Part shown: piece by piece, positions 35,347-44,453 of the stretch
Numbering within the stretch: position 1 is the stretch's first letter
Layout: each line of letters starts with the position of its first letter
Assembly (NCBI GenBank): GCA_003151735.1
Contig: PLYI01000071.1
Coordinates: 1 to 61,980, forward strand
Direction of reading: 5' to 3'
Length of the DNA: 61,980 nucleotides
Source of the DNA: Candidatus Bathyarchaeota archaeon
Lineage (GTDB): Archaea > Thermoproteota > Bathyarchaeia > Bathyarchaeales > Bathycorpusculaceae
Notes under the pieces: generated by a model
The model's input: the letters and a program-made list of their open reading frames with translations, nothing else
The model's database searches: none
Told to the model about the DNA's origin: nothing
Translations under genes and position numbers: made by a program

Positions 35347-35907
35347 CTAATTTTTCTTGGCGTCGCAGTTTTTGCTTGCCTCTAAATGGTTTTTGACAAG
35401 TTCCAAAAGCTTGGTTCCTTCATCTGGCAAATCAATGTAGGGTATTTTGCTTGTTTGAGGCTTATTTTTTGCAATCAAACCAGTAATTGCAAGTATCGGC
35501 GGAACAGCTTCCTTAAGCGTCTTTTCAAGGTCTTCAGGGGTTTTTGCAGTTATGATTTTTAGGATTTCTGGTCGTTTTGATATGAAACTGTGGAATCCTT
35601 CGATGAAAACGATGTCCAGTTTTTCGCTTTCCAAATATTTTACTATTTTATCTAAATCGTTGAGGGCTGCGTTTGTTTTTTCTATTATCGCGATTTCCTC
35701 TGGCGAGATAGCGACGGTTATTTTAGCTCCAGCCTTGCTGAATCTCCATGTGTTTTTGCCTTCCTGGTCCATGCTGAATCCTTCCCGATGAATGTGCTTT
35801 ATTGCACCGATACGGTAGCCCATCCTGCTAAGTTGCGAGATCAGGTATTCTACTGTGGTTGTTTTTCCTGAACCACTAATTCCGACAGCAGCAATTACAA
35901 CGACCAT
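35347..35907 (-). CDS. mobB: MobB, molybdopterin-guanine dinucleotide biosynthesis adapter
   Basis: 186 residues. A P-loop GISGSGKTTTVEYLI at residues 9-23, followed by IGAIKHIHREGFSMDQEGKNTWRFSKAGA, the conserved MobB stretch. It binds GTP and assists MobA. A typical MobA-MobB tandem beside the Mo/W enzyme genes. Confidence 0.93.
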   Translation of the reverse strand: MVVVIAAVGISGSGKTTTVEYLISQLSRMGYRIGAIKHIHREGFSMDQEGKNTWRFSKAGAKITVAISPEEIAIIEKTNAALNDLDKIVKYLESEKLDIVFIEGFHSFISKRPEILKIITAKTPEDLEKTLKEAVPPILAITGLIAKNKPQTSKIPYIDLPDEGTKLLELVKNHLEASKNCDAKKN

Positions 35908-35972
35908 TTAGCAGGTTTCCTCTTCTGAGAAATTATTTATTGAGTTAATAAATGCGGCGATTGTGCTTTTCT

Positions 35973-36299
35973 TCACGTTTCTTCTTCATGGTTGACCCAG
36001 ATTTTGCCTGACTTGATTTTCCAATTATATTTTGTTAATCTAAAACCTGGTGCTTCCTCATATTCGCCAGTGGTTAAATCAAAACGCCAGTCGTGGCAAG
36101 GACAAACAATCACCAAGCCATCAAGGGTTCCACCTATCAAACCACATGCCATGTGGGGGCAACGGTTATTGATTGCAAAAATTTGACCCTGTTGCTTAAT
36201 GAACAGAATTGGTGTGCCCTCGACTGTGACAAGTTTCATTTTGCCCCCCTTAAGCTCCTTTTCCTTTAAAACAGGCACAAACCCGTCTGAATTTTCCAT
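35973..36299 (-). CDS. Rieske-type [2Fe-2S] ferredoxin
   Basis: 108 residues. Cluster ligands are CPHMACGL near residue 49 (C-x-H) and CPCHDWRFDL near residue 68 (C-x2-H). Full length for a small soluble Rieske protein; GAGGAGAAG precedes the ATG. It may carry electrons for an unknown oxidoreductase. Confidence 0.9.
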   Translation of the reverse strand: MENSDGFVPVLKEKELKGGKMKLVTVEGTPILFIKQQGQIFAINNRCPHMACGLIGGTLDGLVIVCPCHDWRFDLTTGEYEEAPGFRLTKYNWKIKSGKIWVNHEEET

Positions 36300-36459
36300 T
36301 CTTCTCCTCTTCTGCTAATTCATCAATTAATTGTCTAGTAATCAAACATTTACGACTTGCTCCCAATATCTCAAGCGCTTTTTTGGTCTTACTAAGGGGG
36401 TAGGTCCCATTGGCGTTTTCAGCAACCAAAAGAATGCTGAAAAGTACTAGAGGTTTCAA
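36250..36459 (-). CDS. Small hypothetical protein overlapping the Rieske gene
   Basis: 69 residues, ATG 36459. KTKKALEILGASRKCLITRQLIDELAEEE looks like a helix-turn-helix-type stretch. Its 3' end overlaps the Rieske start by 50 bases in another frame and overlaps the upstream gene end by 4, so coupling is possible. It could also be a truncated relict. Confidence 0.4.
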   Translation of the reverse strand: MKPLVLFSILLVAENANGTYPLSKTKKALEILGASRKCLITRQLIDELAEEEKNGKFRRVCACFKGKGA

Positions 36460-37049
36460 GTTGTCTTAGGCGCTGTTATATCAGCGGGTGGTGGGCTTGA
36501 TTTTTGGGCAACACCCCGTCCGTGGTACAGCCGTGCGGCTATACAAAAGGCGGATGCAATTATGGCAAGCCAGAAGGGCAACTGGAAACTTCCTGAAACT
36601 GAAGCGTTGATGCTAGCGCCCATCATAAGGCTGGCGGGTAAAGTAAGGTTTGTTGAACCAACTATTGGAACATTAATGTTAAACAACCCTGCAATTGATG
36701 TTAGAATCAACAGACCTGAAACGAAAATTATCAATCAAAGCAGTGGTTTCTTGTAAGAAAACCCAAGGAGCTGTTTAGAATAAGGCTTCGTGGGCACAAG
36801 CGAATAAAACAACATAACTAATCCGCTGGCGGAGAAGGCAAGAATGCTTACAAGATTGAACGCAGAAATTAGCGGCAAAGTAAACTGGTCACCGAACAAG
36901 CCAAAGTTCGTGTTAACAGGCGATGCATCAACTTTCATGAAGTTGTCACCAACCGTTAGCTGCCACCACGGAATAAACAGTGAAATCACAAGCACCATTA
37001 AAGTTAGAATTCCAGCCGCAAAGCCAAACCAGTTGATGTTTCGGTTCAA
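36456..37049 (-). CDS. Four-helix membrane protein with an in-frame TGA
   Basis: Residues 1-104 (two helices, ATG 37049) end at TGA 36735-36737. The next codon TTG (36732-36734) starts 92 more residues in the same frame (two more helices with similar spacing). Joined, this is about 197 residues with four helices and two external loops of similar length, which looks like one protein. The TGA may be a nonsense mutation, read-through, or a stop-restart junction. Unknown function; operon with the 182-residue gene. Confidence 0.55.
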
Positions 37050-37051
37050 AT

Positions 37052-37600
37052 CTATGTCACCTTGAGTGGCAGCGGAACCCAGCCTGCATCGGCCAACTCA
37101 TCCATGTGCATTTGGATACCTGCAACGTTAACGTTTAAGTTTTCAAGGGATACGTTGATGTCGTCATCTTCAGGGCCTGAATGGTAAGCTTTGAAGTAAT
37201 CTAGAGCTCCTTGAGTCCAACATCCAGAAGCATTTATTGTGCCTGTTTTACCAGGGGCTATAGTAATCGGCTGGTTTACCGATACATTTCCAAGCAAAAA
37301 GCCGTCGTCTTTACAGATTACGTTGGCTGAAAGGTTCTCCAATTCAATCGTATTCTCTAACGGGTTAGTAAACGTAAATGAGAAAGTAACCGTGTTCGTC
37401 GCTGGGTCATAGGTTGGTTGACCTGCAGGCGTCGGCGGTTGAAACCGCGACGTAGAATAGTTGCCGCTGGCTAAGCTTTCAAGTTCAGGAGGAAGCACAA
37501 GCCCCACCAAGTTACCTCTGTATGCGTACACTACACCAATAATTGGGACCACGATAATAGCGACAGTAAGAACAGTTAGCGCCAGATGCAGTTTATTCAT
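37052..37600 (-). CDS. Signal-anchored extracellular protein, 182 residues
   Basis: N-terminal helix LALTVLTVAIIVVPIIGVVYA (residues 5-25). The exported part is beta-rich with several N-x-S/T sites and the pattern TVTFSFTFTNPLENTIELENLSANVICKDD, like archaeal LEA-14 / water-stress beta-sandwich proteins. It lies two bases from the following membrane gene, suggesting a complex. Confidence 0.6.
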   Translation of the reverse strand: MNKLHLALTVLTVAIIVVPIIGVVYAYRGNLVGLVLPPELESLASGNYSTSRFQPPTPAGQPTYDPATNTVTFSFTFTNPLENTIELENLSANVICKDDGFLLGNVSVNQPITIAPGKTGTINASGCWTQGALDYFKAYHSGPEDDDINVSLENLNVNVAGIQMHMDELADAGWVPLPLKVT

Positions 37601-37653
37601 ATGTTGTATGCTGATGGATTTACTTTTAATTTTTTGCTAATCAAAAGAGAAAG

Positions 37654-38382
37654 TTAAGGCTTAGTTTCTTCACATTTATTCTTGTATGGTGTGCCCAAAA
37701 CATCCTTCACACGGTTAGTTATCACTGGACCCAACCCATGCACAGCCTTCTCCCAATCATCCACATTAATCAAAGCGTTGAGAGGCGTCTGGTAAGAATC
37801 CAGAATAGCTGTTGCTTTTTCCCGTCCGATGCTGGGTAAACTGGCAACAAAATATACTTGAGCATCCGAGAGAGTATCGCATTTCTTAAACGCATGAACC
37901 ACGGCACTTCTTTTCTCAACAATTTGCTCTTGCCTAGCCGCTGTATACAGAAAATCAATAGTTTCTTTGTATGAGGAGGTGCTGACTATGGCGATGCCGT
38001 TTTTGGCAAGGTTAAACATGGCGCCCCAAACTGATGAAGGCGAAATTTTGCTGTATTTAAAAACTATAGGCATGTAGCCTTCGAGCACGATGAGGGATTT
38101 TGGGTAAACATCTTTTAATCTGAAGAGCTGCTCGAAAAGATAGCGTCTTGTAAGGGTGTAGACGAAGTCGTTAACGGTTTTGCGTTCAACCGCACATTGG
38201 TCAGAGAGGATGTAGTCGCCTTTCTTAAGCATCTCAGTTTTTACACTCGCGCCTTTCTCGACTAAGCCTTTAACGATTTTTTCAGCGCTACTTGCTTCTC
38301 GGCTATCTACAATTATGGTTGGTTCTTCGCCAGGTTTCTTTTTCTCGTTAATGAACGGAACCAACGTTTCAGTGCCAGACAT
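37654..38382 (-). CDS. XPF/ERCC4-family nuclease
   Basis: 242 residues from ATG 38382 (22 residues shorter than the first ATG, whose lead-in has no domain). The nuclease motif is GDYIL...ERKTVNDFV, after IIVDSREAS. The C-terminal half has helix-hairpin-helix repeats (FVASLPSIGREKATAIL). It cleaves branched DNA in repair or fork processing. Lacks the Hef helicase part, as in crenarchaeal XPF-type proteins. Confidence 0.9.
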   Translation of the reverse strand: MSGTETLVPFINEKKKPGEEPTIIVDSREASSAEKIVKGLVEKGASVKTEMLKKGDYILSDQCAVERKTVNDFVYTLTRRYLFEQLFRLKDVYPKSLIVLEGYMPIVFKYSKISPSSVWGAMFNLAKNGIAIVSTSSYKETIDFLYTAARQEQIVEKRSAVVHAFKKCDTLSDAQVYFVASLPSIGREKATAILDSYQTPLNALINVDDWEKAVHGLGPVITNRVKDVLGTPYKNKCEETKP

Positions 38383-38516
38383 GTTCTTCAGCTCTTGGCA
38401 TCCGGTTATGTTGAAGCGGTTAATGTTGTTTTCGATTTTATAAGTCAATGGTCTATTGAAAATGGAATTTAAGTCTTTTTTTAGCTTTTTCAGCCTTTTT
38501 TAGGTTATCCGCAGCT

Positions 38517-39456
38517 GTGTTGAAAGAAAAAGAAAAAACTTTTTTAAGCTACGGCGATATTGTGGTTCAAAAAACAAATGGCGTAGTAATCAATTATGAA
38601 CTTGGCGGCATCATCCATTTATATGAACTTGTCCTTGGAAATGTCAGTTCAGACATTGATAATGAAGCAACCTTTTATCCCAACTGCACAATAAATGTTG
38701 TCAAACTAGCACCTAACGGTTTTAGCTTCAAAACCTACCAGGAACTTATGGACGTAAGACCCTTCAAAGACATTAATGACACCGCCCAAAGATTCATTGA
38801 CCGGGACAAAAGTAACTTGGATTTTCTAAATAACTCCACCAAAGTGTTTACGTCTGATTATGGGCTTTACTGATTTGATTATTTGTCCCGGTTACGATGT
38901 TGTTCTTGGCCAAGTCGGGTGGAACATGTCATTAACCCAGCAAATCGCGCTCGTCAGAGGAGCCGCGACGATGCAGAATAAGAGTTGAGGGGTTGTAATA
39001 ACTTGGAAATATAACCAGCCAGGGTCATCTTGCCTTGATAACGGAACCGAAATCCTGAACCAAATGCGCACAGCCTACGAATCAGGAGCCAAATACCTCG
39101 TATTGTTCAACTATTACGATTCTGACAACGCCACATATAGAAATATGAAGGATGAGCATTTCCAAGCTTTAGAATCATTCTGGAACAACGTGATCAAAAA
39201 CCCCGAGGAAATTCGAGGATTATTTAAAGCTGATTCAGTTCTGGTTCTGCCAAAAAATTACGGTTGCGGAGCTAGGTGGGAGGAAGACAAAATTTGGGGA
39301 ATTTTTAAGGCTGACCAACAAACAAGTCAGATTTGGAGTTTAATGCAGGCCACGCTTCGAAGTCACGGGTTAAAAATAGATATTGTGTATGATGACTCAG
39401 AATTTCCACTACCTATTAGCTATCTTAATGTCTCTTACTGTGATAATCTCCGTTGA
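38517..39456 (+). pseudogene. Broken secreted glycoside-hydrolase-like gene
   Basis: Frame 1 (38517-38873) passes by a one-base shift near 38865 into FTDLIICPGYDVVLGQVGWNM..., then a TGA at 38986-38988, then GVVITWKY... to 39456. The family usually reads ...NKSWGVVITWKY, so TGA replaces a Trp TGG. The protein, about 310 residues, resembles archaeal proteins with YESGAKYLVLFNYY repeats near the end (glycosyl-hydrolase-like TIM-barrel type). N-terminus uncertain. Two lesions. Confidence 0.6.
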
Positions 39457-39825
39457 GATAAGTAGTGTGCGGTTACTCGTATCTTATCAGGAATAGAGGT
39501 TTTTTCGCTTCCTTTCGCCTAACTTCCAAGGGCACATCTCTCAGGCTTACATTCTCCAGCCTTTCCCCACTTTTTGCGCCATCCTTTCTTACTAAACAGG
39601 TTGAGCCATTTGAGTAATTCATACATTCACACCCTTACTGTAGGCACATGCAAACATTCCATAAAAACACTTGTGGCTGTCACATGACAACAACAACCGG
39701 AAAAAAATCAGGTTATTTTCTATGTAAAAGTTATGTTTTCAATCCAGTTTACACTGAAAGATTTAAAATAATTTTTTCAAAATTAGTCTAAAATTTAACA
39801 AAACAAAAATAAGATAGAAGGGAGT
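39457..39825. other. Intergenic between convergent genes
   Basis: No gene. GGGCACATCTCTCAGG (39530-39545) resembles the motif at 4583 and 8443, also near gene 3' ends. A T-rich stretch lies before the aEF1A stop. Confidence 0.4.
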
Positions 39826-41130
39826 TTATGGTCCCTTTTTAGTGACTTCTTTTACAGCGCCTGCTGCGACTGTGGTGCCCATGTCTCTGATTGCGAATCT
39901 GCCGAGTTCTGGGAAGTCAGTGAAGGTCTCGATTGCGATTGGGTGAAGTGGTTCCATTCGTACCCATGCTGCGTCTCCTGTTTTAAGGTAGCTTGGGTGC
40001 TCTTCGGATACTTGTCCTGTGCGTGGATCGATTTTCTTTATGAGTTCAGTGAATTTGACTGCAATTTGTCCTGTGTGGTAGTGGAGTACTGGTGTGTATC
40101 CTGCTGCTATGGCTGTTGGGTGGTAGATAACGATGATTTGTCCGATGAATTCTTTTGCGACGGTTGGTGGATTGTCAACTGGACCTGCAACGTCTCCACG
40201 GTGGACATCAGTTTTTGAGATTCCTCTTACGTTCATTCCGATGTTGTCGCCTGGTTCTGCGAATGGGATTTGGGTGTGGTGCATTTCGATGGATTTGACT
40301 TCAGCAGTTTTGTTTGATGGCATGAATACAAGGGTTTGTCCTGGTTTTAGTGTGCCTGTTTCTACTCTGCCTACTGGAACTGTGCCGATGCCTGTGATGC
40401 TGTAGATGTCTTGGATTGGAACACGTAGGGGTTTGTTTGTTGGTTTAGCAGGGATTTCTAATTGGTCGAATGCTTCCATCAAGGCTGGGCCCGTGTACCA
40501 TGGCATCTTGTCGCCTTTGGTGATGAGGTTTTCGCCTGTCCATCCTGAACAAGGTACAAAGTTGATTTTCTCAATTTTGAATCCGACCATTCGGAGCATT
40601 CTGGAAACTTCATTCTTTATTTCGTCATATCGGTCTTTAGACCAGTTAACGGAGATGTCGTCCATCTTGTTAACGGCAACGATAATTTGACGAATGCCCA
40701 ATGTGAAGGCTAAAAATGCGTGTTCTCTTGTTTGACCGCCTGCGCCAATGCCTGCTTCAAATTCGCCTTTTTTGGCTGAAGCGAAGAGTACGGCGGCGTC
40801 AGCTTGGCTTGCGCCTGTGATCATGTTTTTAACGAAGTCTCGGTGTCCAGGGGCATCGATAACTGTCATGTTATATTTTTTGGTTTGGAATTGTAGGAAT
40901 CGAAGGTCAATTGTGACACCTCTTTCTCGTTCTTCTTTGAGGTTGTCAAGGACCCAAGCGTACTTGAATGTGCCTTTGCCCATTTTTTCTGCTTCTTCTT
41001 CGTAGGCTTTGATTGTCCGCTCGTCGATTGCGCCTGCTTTGTAGAGCAGGTGTCCTGTGGTTGTTGATTTTCCGGCGTCAACGTGCCCCATGATTATGAT
41101 GTTTAAGTGGGGTTTATCGCTTTTGCTCAT
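39826..41130 (-). CDS. tuf: Translation elongation factor aEF1A
   Basis: 434 residues. G1 GHVDAGKST at residues 15-23, DAPGHRDFVKNM (G3), NKMD (G4), then beta-barrel domains II and III ending VKEVTKKGP. It delivers aminoacyl-tRNA to the ribosome. A GAGGATGA ribosome site lies ahead of the ATG and an AT-rich TATA region (AATATTAAAATAATT) about 70 bases upstream. Confidence 0.98.
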   Translation of the reverse strand: MSKSDKPHLNIIIMGHVDAGKSTTTGHLLYKAGAIDERTIKAYEEEAEKMGKGTFKYAWVLDNLKEERERGVTIDLRFLQFQTKKYNMTVIDAPGHRDFVKNMITGASQADAAVLFASAKKGEFEAGIGAGGQTREHAFLAFTLGIRQIIVAVNKMDDISVNWSKDRYDEIKNEVSRMLRMVGFKIEKINFVPCSGWTGENLITKGDKMPWYTGPALMEAFDQLEIPAKPTNKPLRVPIQDIYSITGIGTVPVGRVETGTLKPGQTLVFMPSNKTAEVKSIEMHHTQIPFAEPGDNIGMNVRGISKTDVHRGDVAGPVDNPPTVAKEFIGQIIVIYHPTAIAAGYTPVLHYHTGQIAVKFTELIKKIDPRTGQVSEEHPSYLKTGDAAWVRMEPLHPIAIETFTDFPELGRFAIRDMGTTVAAGAVKEVTKKGP

Positions 41131-41271
41131 TTTTTCATCCTCAATTAATTTACCTTAATTTTGTGAATTCGTTATCACATCAGTCCTTCCAATTATTTTA
41201 ATATTGCGATGTTGGCGCTGCTTGAAATATGGCTGAAAAACTTAAGTGCATAGAAAAAAGTATGGCTACAT

Positions 41272-41931
41272 ATGAGCGTCATCAACGCAGCAACTCAGGG
41301 AATATCGGTGGTCACAACCACTTGGAACGAAAAAGAAAACATCAAAGAACTCATTCGCAGAGTCAGGTTAACACTCCAAGGTATTCCACACGAAATAATC
41401 GTTGTTGACGACAACTCTTCAGATGGAACACTAGATGTAGCCAAACGTTTTGCGGATTTAGCGGTTGGAAAAACCCGTGAAGGACAAACTAAAGGTTTAC
41501 TGTTTGGCGCAAAACTAGCGAAATTTCCAGTCGTAGTGACGATAGATTCTGATTTAGAGAACCCCCCCGAATACATACCTCTGCTTGTTGAGAAATTAGG
41601 TGTTTTTGATTTGGTAATGGCTTCACGAACAATTCTGCCTCGGTTTTCTGAGAGGTGGGCTGCTAAAACGTTAGGTAAAATCTGCGGTGTTTCGGATTTT
41701 TATTCGAATTTCAGAGCTTACAAAAAAGAAGCAATTGCCAATAAATTGGTTGGCGGTGAAACTTTTGGCGGCGAATTGCTGGTTGTTGCTAAGAAGAAGG
41801 GTTTCAAGATTGGGGAAATAACGTATGAGCCTCCAAAGAGGCGTAGCAAACCCCGAATTGGCGGTTTGATCAGAGCTAATTTGAGGATAATGGTTGCTTC
41901 TGTGAAGTGTTTCTTGCTGCTTTTATTTTAG
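41272..41931 (+). CDS. Family 2 glycosyltransferase (dolichol-phosphate mannosyltransferase-like)
   Basis: 219 residues. GT-A fold: ISVVTTTWNEKENI near residue 10, EIIVVDDNSSDGT, VVVTIDSDLENPPEYIP (D-x-D), and FGGELLVVAKKKGFKIGEITYEP near residue 165. No membrane anchor, so it resembles the soluble Dpm1/DPG synthase type, transferring sugar to a polyprenyl phosphate for N-glycosylation. TATA-like AAACTTAAGTG lies about 35 bases ahead. Confidence 0.9.
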   Translation: MSVINAATQGISVVTTTWNEKENIKELIRRVRLTLQGIPHEIIVVDDNSSDGTLDVAKRFADLAVGKTREGQTKGLLFGAKLAKFPVVVTIDSDLENPPEYIPLLVEKLGVFDLVMASRTILPRFSERWAAKTLGKICGVSDFYSNFRAYKKEAIANKLVGGETFGGELLVVAKKKGFKIGEITYEPPKRRSKPRIGGLIRANLRIMVASVKCFLLLLF

Positions 41932-42049
41932 AATTTATGTTGTTTTTTTATCATATAATTCTCCTTCGCAACATGAATTCTGCAGTTAAGCGGTAAATTG
42001 CAAAAATATATGAACAAACAAAACAATATTGAAAGTCAGGTGAGAACCC

Positions 42050-42496
42050 ATTAAACAGCGAGCTGTAGTCTGCGTAGCGATTGCAGTTATAATAGCTGTA
42101 TACTTTGTCAACGTAGCGTTTATTCAGTCAACTAACTCTTGTTATGGTCCAGAAATAACCGCAGACATAGATAAAACACAAATCAACATAAACGACACAG
42201 TCACTGTAACAGGCCAAGCGAGCCCTCCATCAGACAACTTGACAGTAAGAGTAGACTTCACCAGACCCAACTACAGCTACATAGAACAAGTTGTTGTAAC
42301 CGACCCAAAGACAGGAAATTTCACAGTCACCCAAAAACTTGACATGGTCGGAGTCTTGAACGTATTTGCCATAAACGGAGCCCTTGCCGATAGATTATTC
42401 GTCGAAGTAACTGATCCCTTGAATCCAGGTGCTACTCCGCCGCCCCCAGTGGCGCTGGGAATGATTAATTCGATAAAATTTCCAATCCAATTGTAG
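42050..42496 (+). CDS. Secreted signal-anchor protein with possible ATT start
   Basis: 148 residues if ATT 42050 starts: IKQRAVVCVAIAVIIAVYFV gives the signal helix, then a beta-sandwich domain (ITADIDKTQININDTVTVTG) with a single Cys and N-x-S/T sites. The frame has no ATG, GTG or TTG before the helix. AGGTGA (42037-42042), complementary to the 16S 3' end, sits 7 bases ahead of ATT, supporting this start. The TTG at 42239 would remove the signal and half the domain. Related to small archaeal surface proteins. Confidence 0.6.
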   Translation: MKQRAVVCVAIAVIIAVYFVNVAFIQSTNSCYGPEITADIDKTQININDTVTVTGQASPPSDNLTVRVDFTRPNYSYIEQVVVTDPKTGNFTVTQKLDMVGVLNVFAINGALADRLFVEVTDPLNPGATPPPPVALGMINSIKFPIQL

Positions 42497-42763
42497 AGAA
42501 TAATTTTTCTCAACTTAACTTTTAAGGATAGGGAATCTAGCAGGCTATGCCATACCAGCGAATCAAAAATCACAGCCGAAAATAAGCGCAACTACCGCAA
42601 GCGAGAAGAACAATGAATATTGGTAAACGCTAAGTTTGCTTAAAAGATTAAAGAGCCCATGGAATCCCATAAAAAACCACAAGTACAGAATGAACGCTAC
42701 TAAACCAAGACCCATAAATGCGAACGATTTGTGTCCAACAACTAATTTCGTCTTAATTTTCAC
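42454..42763 (-). pseudogene. Truncated, frameshifted paralogue of the UPF0104-like membrane protein
   Basis: First frame (42763 down to about 42565): VGHKSFAFMGLGLVAFILYLWFF..., matching residues 9-80 of the gene at 11927. A shift then continues VWHSLLDSLSLKVKLRKIILYNWIGNFIELIIPS, matching its ASVFCWSIAWNSIRR...YYWVGYFSDLVLPC region. The rest is gone, replaced by the 3' end of the plus-strand signal-anchor gene. Overlap with that gene is about 43 bases. Confidence 0.65.
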
Positions 42764-43034
42764 CTGCTTTCTCTTTTAATAGTGCACCCCAGAAATGAGC
42801 ATCGCGCCTTCTCCCACCAGATTAGCTGTTCACTTTGAGGATTCTATCGACCCAAAAGATACTGATTCTTTTCCAACTGTTTATAATTCATACAAATTTT
42901 CTTTTGCATTCATATTAATGAAGCGGCAAGCAAAAACAAAATTTCGGGGCTAACCGCCAATGTTTAAAAAACAGTTGGCTCTTAACCAAAAAATATAACT
43001 TGCTCTGCACGAATAGTAAAATTGGGTTTTTGTT
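42764..43034. other. Intergenic, nothing seen
   Basis: AT-rich 271-base gap upstream of the 145-residue helical gene. No confident element is seen. Confidence 0.4.
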
Positions 43035-43472
43035 TTGTCGCATTCTGATGCCTCAGTTTTGAAAAATCTTATGCTTATTTTGAAGACGAAATCGTTGACT
43101 TCTGAGAACCTCTTGAAGCGGGAAAGCAGAGAGGTGGATGACATGTTTATGGATTTGTTGAGTGTGTTTCAACGTTACTATGACCATGCGCCTGACAGTG
43201 AAAAGCAAACGCTCAGAAGCATCTTAGACCTAATTGTTCTCGTCTCAGACCAAGTTCATGCATCCCATAGGCAAGCAGAAAATACCATTGACAACTTCAA
43301 AATCTACATAACAGCGCTTGAAGGTTCCTACAAGAGCGTTGACGGCGACTTCGAAAAAACGGTTGCTCAACCAGCTGAAAGGGAAGCTGAAGAGAAGGAT
43401 AAAGAAGAAGAGGAAAGAGCCAAAGCCATAGAGGAATATAGTAAAAGAGATAGGCCCAAATTCTACGAGTAA
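43035..43472 (+). CDS. Helical, highly charged protein of 145 residues
   Basis: TTG start. Residues 10-110 are helical (QRYYDHAPDSEKQTL and LDLIVLVSDQVHASH); the last 35 residues are Glu/Lys-rich. Looks cytoplasmic, with no known domain. Convergent with the RNase HI-VOC gene with a 6-base gap. Confidence 0.6.
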   Translation: MSHSDASVLKNLMLILKTKSLTSENLLKRESREVDDMFMDLLSVFQRYYDHAPDSEKQTLRSILDLIVLVSDQVHASHRQAENTIDNFKIYITALEGSYKSVDGDFEKTVAQPAEREAEEKDKEEEERAKAIEEYSKRDRPKFYE

Positions 43473-43478
43473 ACCAAT

Positions 43479-44396
43479 TTATTTTCGTTCAATTAATTCA
43501 ATGAGGGTTCCATCTGGGTCTTCGATAAATGCGATTGTTGTTTTTTCGCTGATCTTGTATGGTTCGTCAGTGATGGTTATGTCTTCTTTGCGCATTGCAG
43601 CAAGCGTCTTGTTAATGTCTGCAACTTCGAAGCCTAAATGGTCAAACAACCGCTCCTCATACTCAGGCTGAGCAAACTTGCTTTGGCTGCGGTACCATGT
43701 TAACTCCAGTATGCAGCCTTTGCCCTCTGGATCTTGCATAAAAGCGATTTCAGCGTTGGTCTGCTTGATTTCTCGTCGGCTTTGAAGTTTTAAACCTAAA
43801 AATTTAGAGTAAAAATCAATGGATCTTTCCATGTTGCTGGTGCGTATGCTTGCGTGGACAAACATGGCTTTGCCTTCATCTTTACTGACAACTAATGGAT
43901 GATTTGTTATTGAGCCGTTAGCTTTAAGCCCTTGTACTTGTTGGTCTAAGGTTTCATTAACCAACTCGTCTGCAACTTGAATCTGAGGGTGTTCTCGGGA
44001 AACATTGACAAAGCTGATTTTTCCAAAACACCCTTTCATCTGCCCCACTTTCCGCCAAAGCCGTTGTAACTCCTGGTCTTTCACAGAATATTGACCGTTT
44101 AACTGCTTTGCGACAAGTTCACTGTCAAGATGACAAACCACCTCTTTCGCGCCAACTTCAACAGCAAATTGCAAAGCCAACAAGAGCGCTTCATACTCCG
44201 CCTGGTTGTTAGTGCGAACTCCAATGATACGAGAATCAGCCTTAACAATTTCACTTTGCTCATTTAAAGCTACGAAAGCTATGGCTGCTGGTCCCGGGTT
44301 TCCTCTTGCTCCACCATCTGAGTAAAGCTGCAGTTTCTGACTCAAGCCCTTCACTTCTAGTCTGTTTAGTTCTAACTGCTTATTTAAAGTCTTCAA
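43479..44396 (-). CDS. RNase HI fused to a VOC (glyoxalase-fold) domain
   Basis: 305 residues. Residues 20-155 are archaeal-type RNase HI: LYSDGGARGNPGPAAIAF, NNQAEYEALLLAL, HLDSELVAKQLNG and a terminal ADELVNE (four acidic ligands). Residues 175-305 are a VOC domain (HASIRTSNMERSIDFYSKFLG... GKGCILELTW... FIEDPDGTLIELIER) with conserved metal ligands E/H. The join lies within one frame. RNase HI degrades RNA-DNA hybrids; VOC enzymes bind metal and act on glyoxal-type substrates. The fusion is unusual and its purpose is unknown. Confidence 0.9.
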   Translation of the reverse strand: MKTLNKQLELNRLEVKGLSQKLQLYSDGGARGNPGPAAIAFVALNEQSEIVKADSRIIGVRTNNQAEYEALLLALQFAVEVGAKEVVCHLDSELVAKQLNGQYSVKDQELQRLWRKVGQMKGCFGKISFVNVSREHPQIQVADELVNETLDQQVQGLKANGSITNHPLVVSKDEGKAMFVHASIRTSNMERSIDFYSKFLGLKLQSRREIKQTNAEIAFMQDPEGKGCILELTWYRSQSKFAQPEYEERLFDHLGFEVADINKTLAAMRKEDITITDEPYKISEKTTIAFIEDPDGTLIELIERK

Positions 44397-44453
44397 GTTT
44401 CCTTCTTGTATTTGACAGCATGCCCTATTTGAAGAAGATTGGGTAATAGTCTG

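Noticed and set aside
36735..38988. TGA reassigned to Trp
   Set aside because: Several intact genes use TGA as their normal stop (for example the ends at 51069, 53189 and 58414), so the two in-frame TGAs are better explained as lesions.
42277..42450. Minus-strand frame inside the signal-anchor gene
   Set aside because: Beyond the UPF0104 remnant this frame is antisense to a better-supported plus-strand gene.
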